Assembly: GCA_937888635.1 (NCBI GenBank)
Contig: CALARG010000067.1
Span: forward strand, 1 to 5,568
Source of the DNA: an uncultured Alphaproteobacteria bacterium
Lineage (GTDB): Bacteria > Pseudomonadota > Alphaproteobacteria > Rs-D84
Direction: 5' to 3'
Length of the DNA: 5,568 nucleotides
Both the position numbers and the translations under genes were made by a program. How positions within the stretch are numbered: the first letter of the stretch is position 1; the number at the start of each line of letters is the position of its first letter. This document shows positions 3,435-5,568 of the stretch, one piece after another. The notes under the pieces are model-generated. The model ran no database searches, was not told the origin of the DNA, and saw only the letters and a list, made by a program, of their open reading frames with translations.

Positions 3435-5568
3435 TATTTTTTCTTTGCCTTGTCGTTAATCAGTTTAATTGCAGTATCTAAATCCGGTTGTTCACGCACA
3501 GAAACATTTACCCTGTTTGAAGAAATATATGCGCCATATCTGCCCGTCGGGTAAAAGAAAATCATTTTTTTAGTTTCTGGGTTTTCTCCAATTTTTATTG
3601 GCTCGGCCTTTTTGTTTGCATTTGCCAACAAATCGCGTGCAATTTCCAGTGTTATTGTGTCACTGGTATATTGTTTTGCAGCGACATTCTTTGCACCGTC
3701 TGTCACATATGGGCCGAATTTTCCAACACGAAATTCAATACCATCACCTAATTCAACCGCATCGGATTTTGTCTGTACGGCGGATTCTGCCGCCTGCGCC
3801 GCGACATCAATTTTTCCCAACTGTTTTGTATATTTGCAATCTGGATATTTTTCACACCCAATAAATGGCCCAAATTTAGACAGTTTTATACCTAACTTTG
3901 CGCCACATTCTGGACATGTATCATTACCATCTGGGAACAAGTGTTTGTTCATAAATTCATTAATTTCATCAATTATTTCAGATGTCTTAATTCCACGCGC
4001 CCCATCAATCATATTATTTGTTGGCCCCCAGAAGTTTTCCAATGCGCTTATCTTATCTTGTTTACCATTTGACACATCGTCCAAGGTATCTTCTGTTTTT
4101 GCGGTAAAGTTTACATCAACTAAATCTGTGAAATATTTATTTAAGTATGATGCAATAACCCATCCACCATTTGTCGGGTGAAAGCGTCGTTGTTTATCCT
4201 GTTCAACATACGCGCGATCCACAATCGTTGACATAATTGTCGCATAGGTTGATGGTCGCCCAATCCCCAGTTCTTCTAATTTTTTAACCAGTGACGCTTC
4301 GGTATATCTGGGTGGTGCCTGGGTAAAGTGTTGTTCTGGAATCAGTTCCGAAATTTTAATCGCATCACCAATATTCATCGGTGGTAATTTTGATTCTTTC
4401 TTATCTTCTTCATCATCTTTATCTTCGGTATAAACCTTCATAAATCCGTCAAAGGTTCGTGTTGAACCAACCGCGTGGAAAATCGCAACTTTGTTATCTG
4501 TTTCAATATCTGCGGCAACTGAATCAAATTCTGCGTTTGTCATCTGACATGCAATTGTGCGCTTCCATATCAGGTCATACAGTTTTGCTTCGTCCCCCGA
4601 TAGATTTTTTGCCGGCGCATCAAAGTGTGTTGGGCGAATTGCTTCGTGCGCTTCTTGGGCATTTTTAGATTTTGTTGCATAAATATTTGGTGTTTTTGGA
4701 ACAAAATTTTCACCGTATTCGCGCGCAATAAAACCGCGAATTTCATTAACTGCATCCGCGTTCAGGTTTGTTGCGTCCGTACGCATATATGTAATTAACC
4801 CCTGTTCGTACAGGTGTTGTGCAGCACTCATAGTGCGTTTAGATGCAAAGTATAATTTTCGTGCCGCTTCCTGTTGCAGGGTTGATGTTGTAAATGGTGC
4901 CGCAGGTTTGCGTTGATTTTTCTTGCGTTCAATATTTATAACACTGGCCCCGATTTCAGGATTGCCAATTTGTGATAAAATATCATCAACCATTGATTTA
5001 TTTTCAATGGTCATTTTTTCAATTTTCTGCCCGTTGAATTTAGTCAGGTTTGCTTTGAACTGTGCGCTTTGAACATTGCATACAGATTCCAGTGACCAAT
5101 ATTCAACTGGCTTAAAGTTTTCAATTTCTTTTTCGCGGTCCACCACCAGTTTTACCGCCACAGACTGCACGCGCCCGGCCGATTTTCCCAAATTTCTGCG
5201 CCACAGCAATGGTGAAATACTAAACCCAATCAGATAATCCAACGCGCGTCGCACCAGGTATGCATCCACCAAATTTTTATCAATTTCGCGCGGGGCTTGG
5301 ATTGCGGCCTGAACTGCTTTTTTTGTAATTTCGTGGAATGCGACACGATAAACTTTTTTATCTTTTAATAATTTTTTTGCCTTTAGAATATCTAACAAGT
5401 GCCATGCAATGGCCTCGCCTTCGCGGTCAGGGTCGCTTGCCAAATAAACTGCGTCTGCTTTTTTTAATTCATCTGTAATCAGTTTTATTTGTTTTTCTTT
5501 ACCTGGCATAATTTGCCATTTCATTTTGAAATTATTTTCTGTGTCCACACTGCCGTTTTCTGGAACCA
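3434..5568 (-). CDS. topA: DNA topoisomerase I (type IA), N-terminus outside window
   Basis: Relaxes negative supercoils by passing a strand through a transient 5'-phosphotyrosine break. The frame is open to the right edge (residues VPENGSVDTENN). The family's KLVIVESPAKAKTI start and first TOPRIM strand lie outside, so the GTG at 5548-5546 is an internal codon, not the start. Counting from that GTG: TOPRIM acidic motif DPDREGEAIAWHL (39-51), GKSAGRVQSVA (121-131), catalytic Tyr254 in ITYMRTDATN (252-261), SQEAHEAIRP-like NAQEAHEAIRP (296-306), and GIGRPSTYATI (428-438). One Cys4 zinc finger follows (C545, C548, C565, C571), then two basic C-terminal repeats with GKFGPYV (609-615) and GRYGAYI (669-675), and a KAKKK tail. 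E. coli TopA has more zinc fingers, so this is the shorter alphaproteobacterial-like design. It is first in the visible operon and overlaps dnaG by one base. Confidence 0.98.
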   Translation of the reverse strand, partial: VPENGSVDTENNFKMKWQIMPGKEKQIKLITDELKKADAVYLASDPDREGEAIAWHLLDILKAKKLLKDKKVYRVAFHEITKKAVQAAIQAPREIDKNLVDAYLVRRALDYLIGFSISPLLWRRNLGKSAGRVQSVAVKLVVDREKEIENFKPVEYWSLESVCNVQSAQFKANLTKFNGQKIEKMTIENKSMVDDILSQIGNPEIGASVINIERKKNQRKPAAPFTTSTLQQEAARKLYFASKRTMSAAQHLYEQGLITYMRTDATNLNADAVNEIRGFIAREYGENFVPKTPNIYATKSKNAQEAHEAIRPTHFDAPAKNLSGDEAKLYDLIWKRTIACQMTNAEFDSVAADIETDNKVAIFHAVGSTRTFDGFMKVYTEDKDDEEDKKESKLPPMNIGDAIKISELIPEQHFTQAPPRYTEASLVKKLEELGIGRPSTYATIMSTIVDRAYVEQDKQRRFHPTNGGWVIASYLNKYFTDLVDVNFTAKTEDTLDDVSNGKQDKISALENFWGPTNNMIDGARGIKTSEIIDEINEFMNKHLFPDGNDTCPECGAKLGIKLSKFGPFIGCEKYPDCKYTKQLGKIDVAAQAAESAVQTKSDAVELGDGIEFRVGKFGPYVTDGAKNVAAKQYTSDTITLEIARDLLANANKKAEPIKIGENPETKKMIFFYPTGRYGAYISSNRVNVSVREQPDLDTAIKLINDKAKKK

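Noticed and set aside
3612..4181. A 189-codon + strand open frame antisense to topA
   Set aside because: It is a shadow of the topA reading frame. The protein has no recognisable features, and topA is fully intact on the other strand.
5546..5548. GTG as the start of topA
   Set aside because: The frame stays open to the window edge and matches TopA upstream of this codon (VPENGS). The family's N-terminal TOPRIM start is missing, so the gene begins outside.
1..5568. CRISPR arrays, tRNA genes, transposases, phage or defence genes
   Set aside because: None seen on either strand. Repeats are limited to hairpins and short direct repeats.

Overview
The window looks like chromosomal core sequence from a low-to-moderate GC bacterium, most likely an alphaproteobacterium. 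The TopA has a single Cys4 zinc finger followed by basic C-terminal repeats of the GKFGPYV / GRYGAYI kind, and its text around SVDTENNFKMK is of the sort I associate with alphaproteobacterial TopA. The AT-rich spacers and compact layout would fit a reduced, host-associated lineage. This taxonomic call is from memory and is not proven here.

Layout. (1) The left end, on the + strand, holds the 3' three quarters of ychF, an obg-like ATPase, followed by a double-hairpin GC-rich element. (2) A small, very AT-rich minus-strand gene (944-1414) encodes an unrecognised membrane-anchored protein with six cysteines. It has its own SD, a plausible promoter, and a near-identical ACACCGG-type hairpin/terminator on each side, so it sits as an insulated cassette. 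(3) Positions 1415-1823 contain no convincing protein gene. They hold the divergent promoters, a strong candidate for an unannotated structured small RNA on the + strand (about 1546-1672, with promoter and intrinsic terminator), a short fragment resembling a dispersed palindromic repeat, and the dnaG terminator. (4) The right side is a minus-strand topA-dnaG operon. topA (5' end outside the window) ends in TAATG, where the dnaG start codon shares one base with the topA stop, so the two are probably translationally coupled. dnaG is followed by an intrinsic terminator, not by rpoD.

Functionally, topA and dnaG both serve chromosome replication and topology and both use a TOPRIM catalytic fold. 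ychF is a ribosome-associated ATPase. The small membrane protein and the small RNA have no assigned role. The RNA, with its three-way-junction fold and a competing 5' hairpin, is the most interesting thing in the window.
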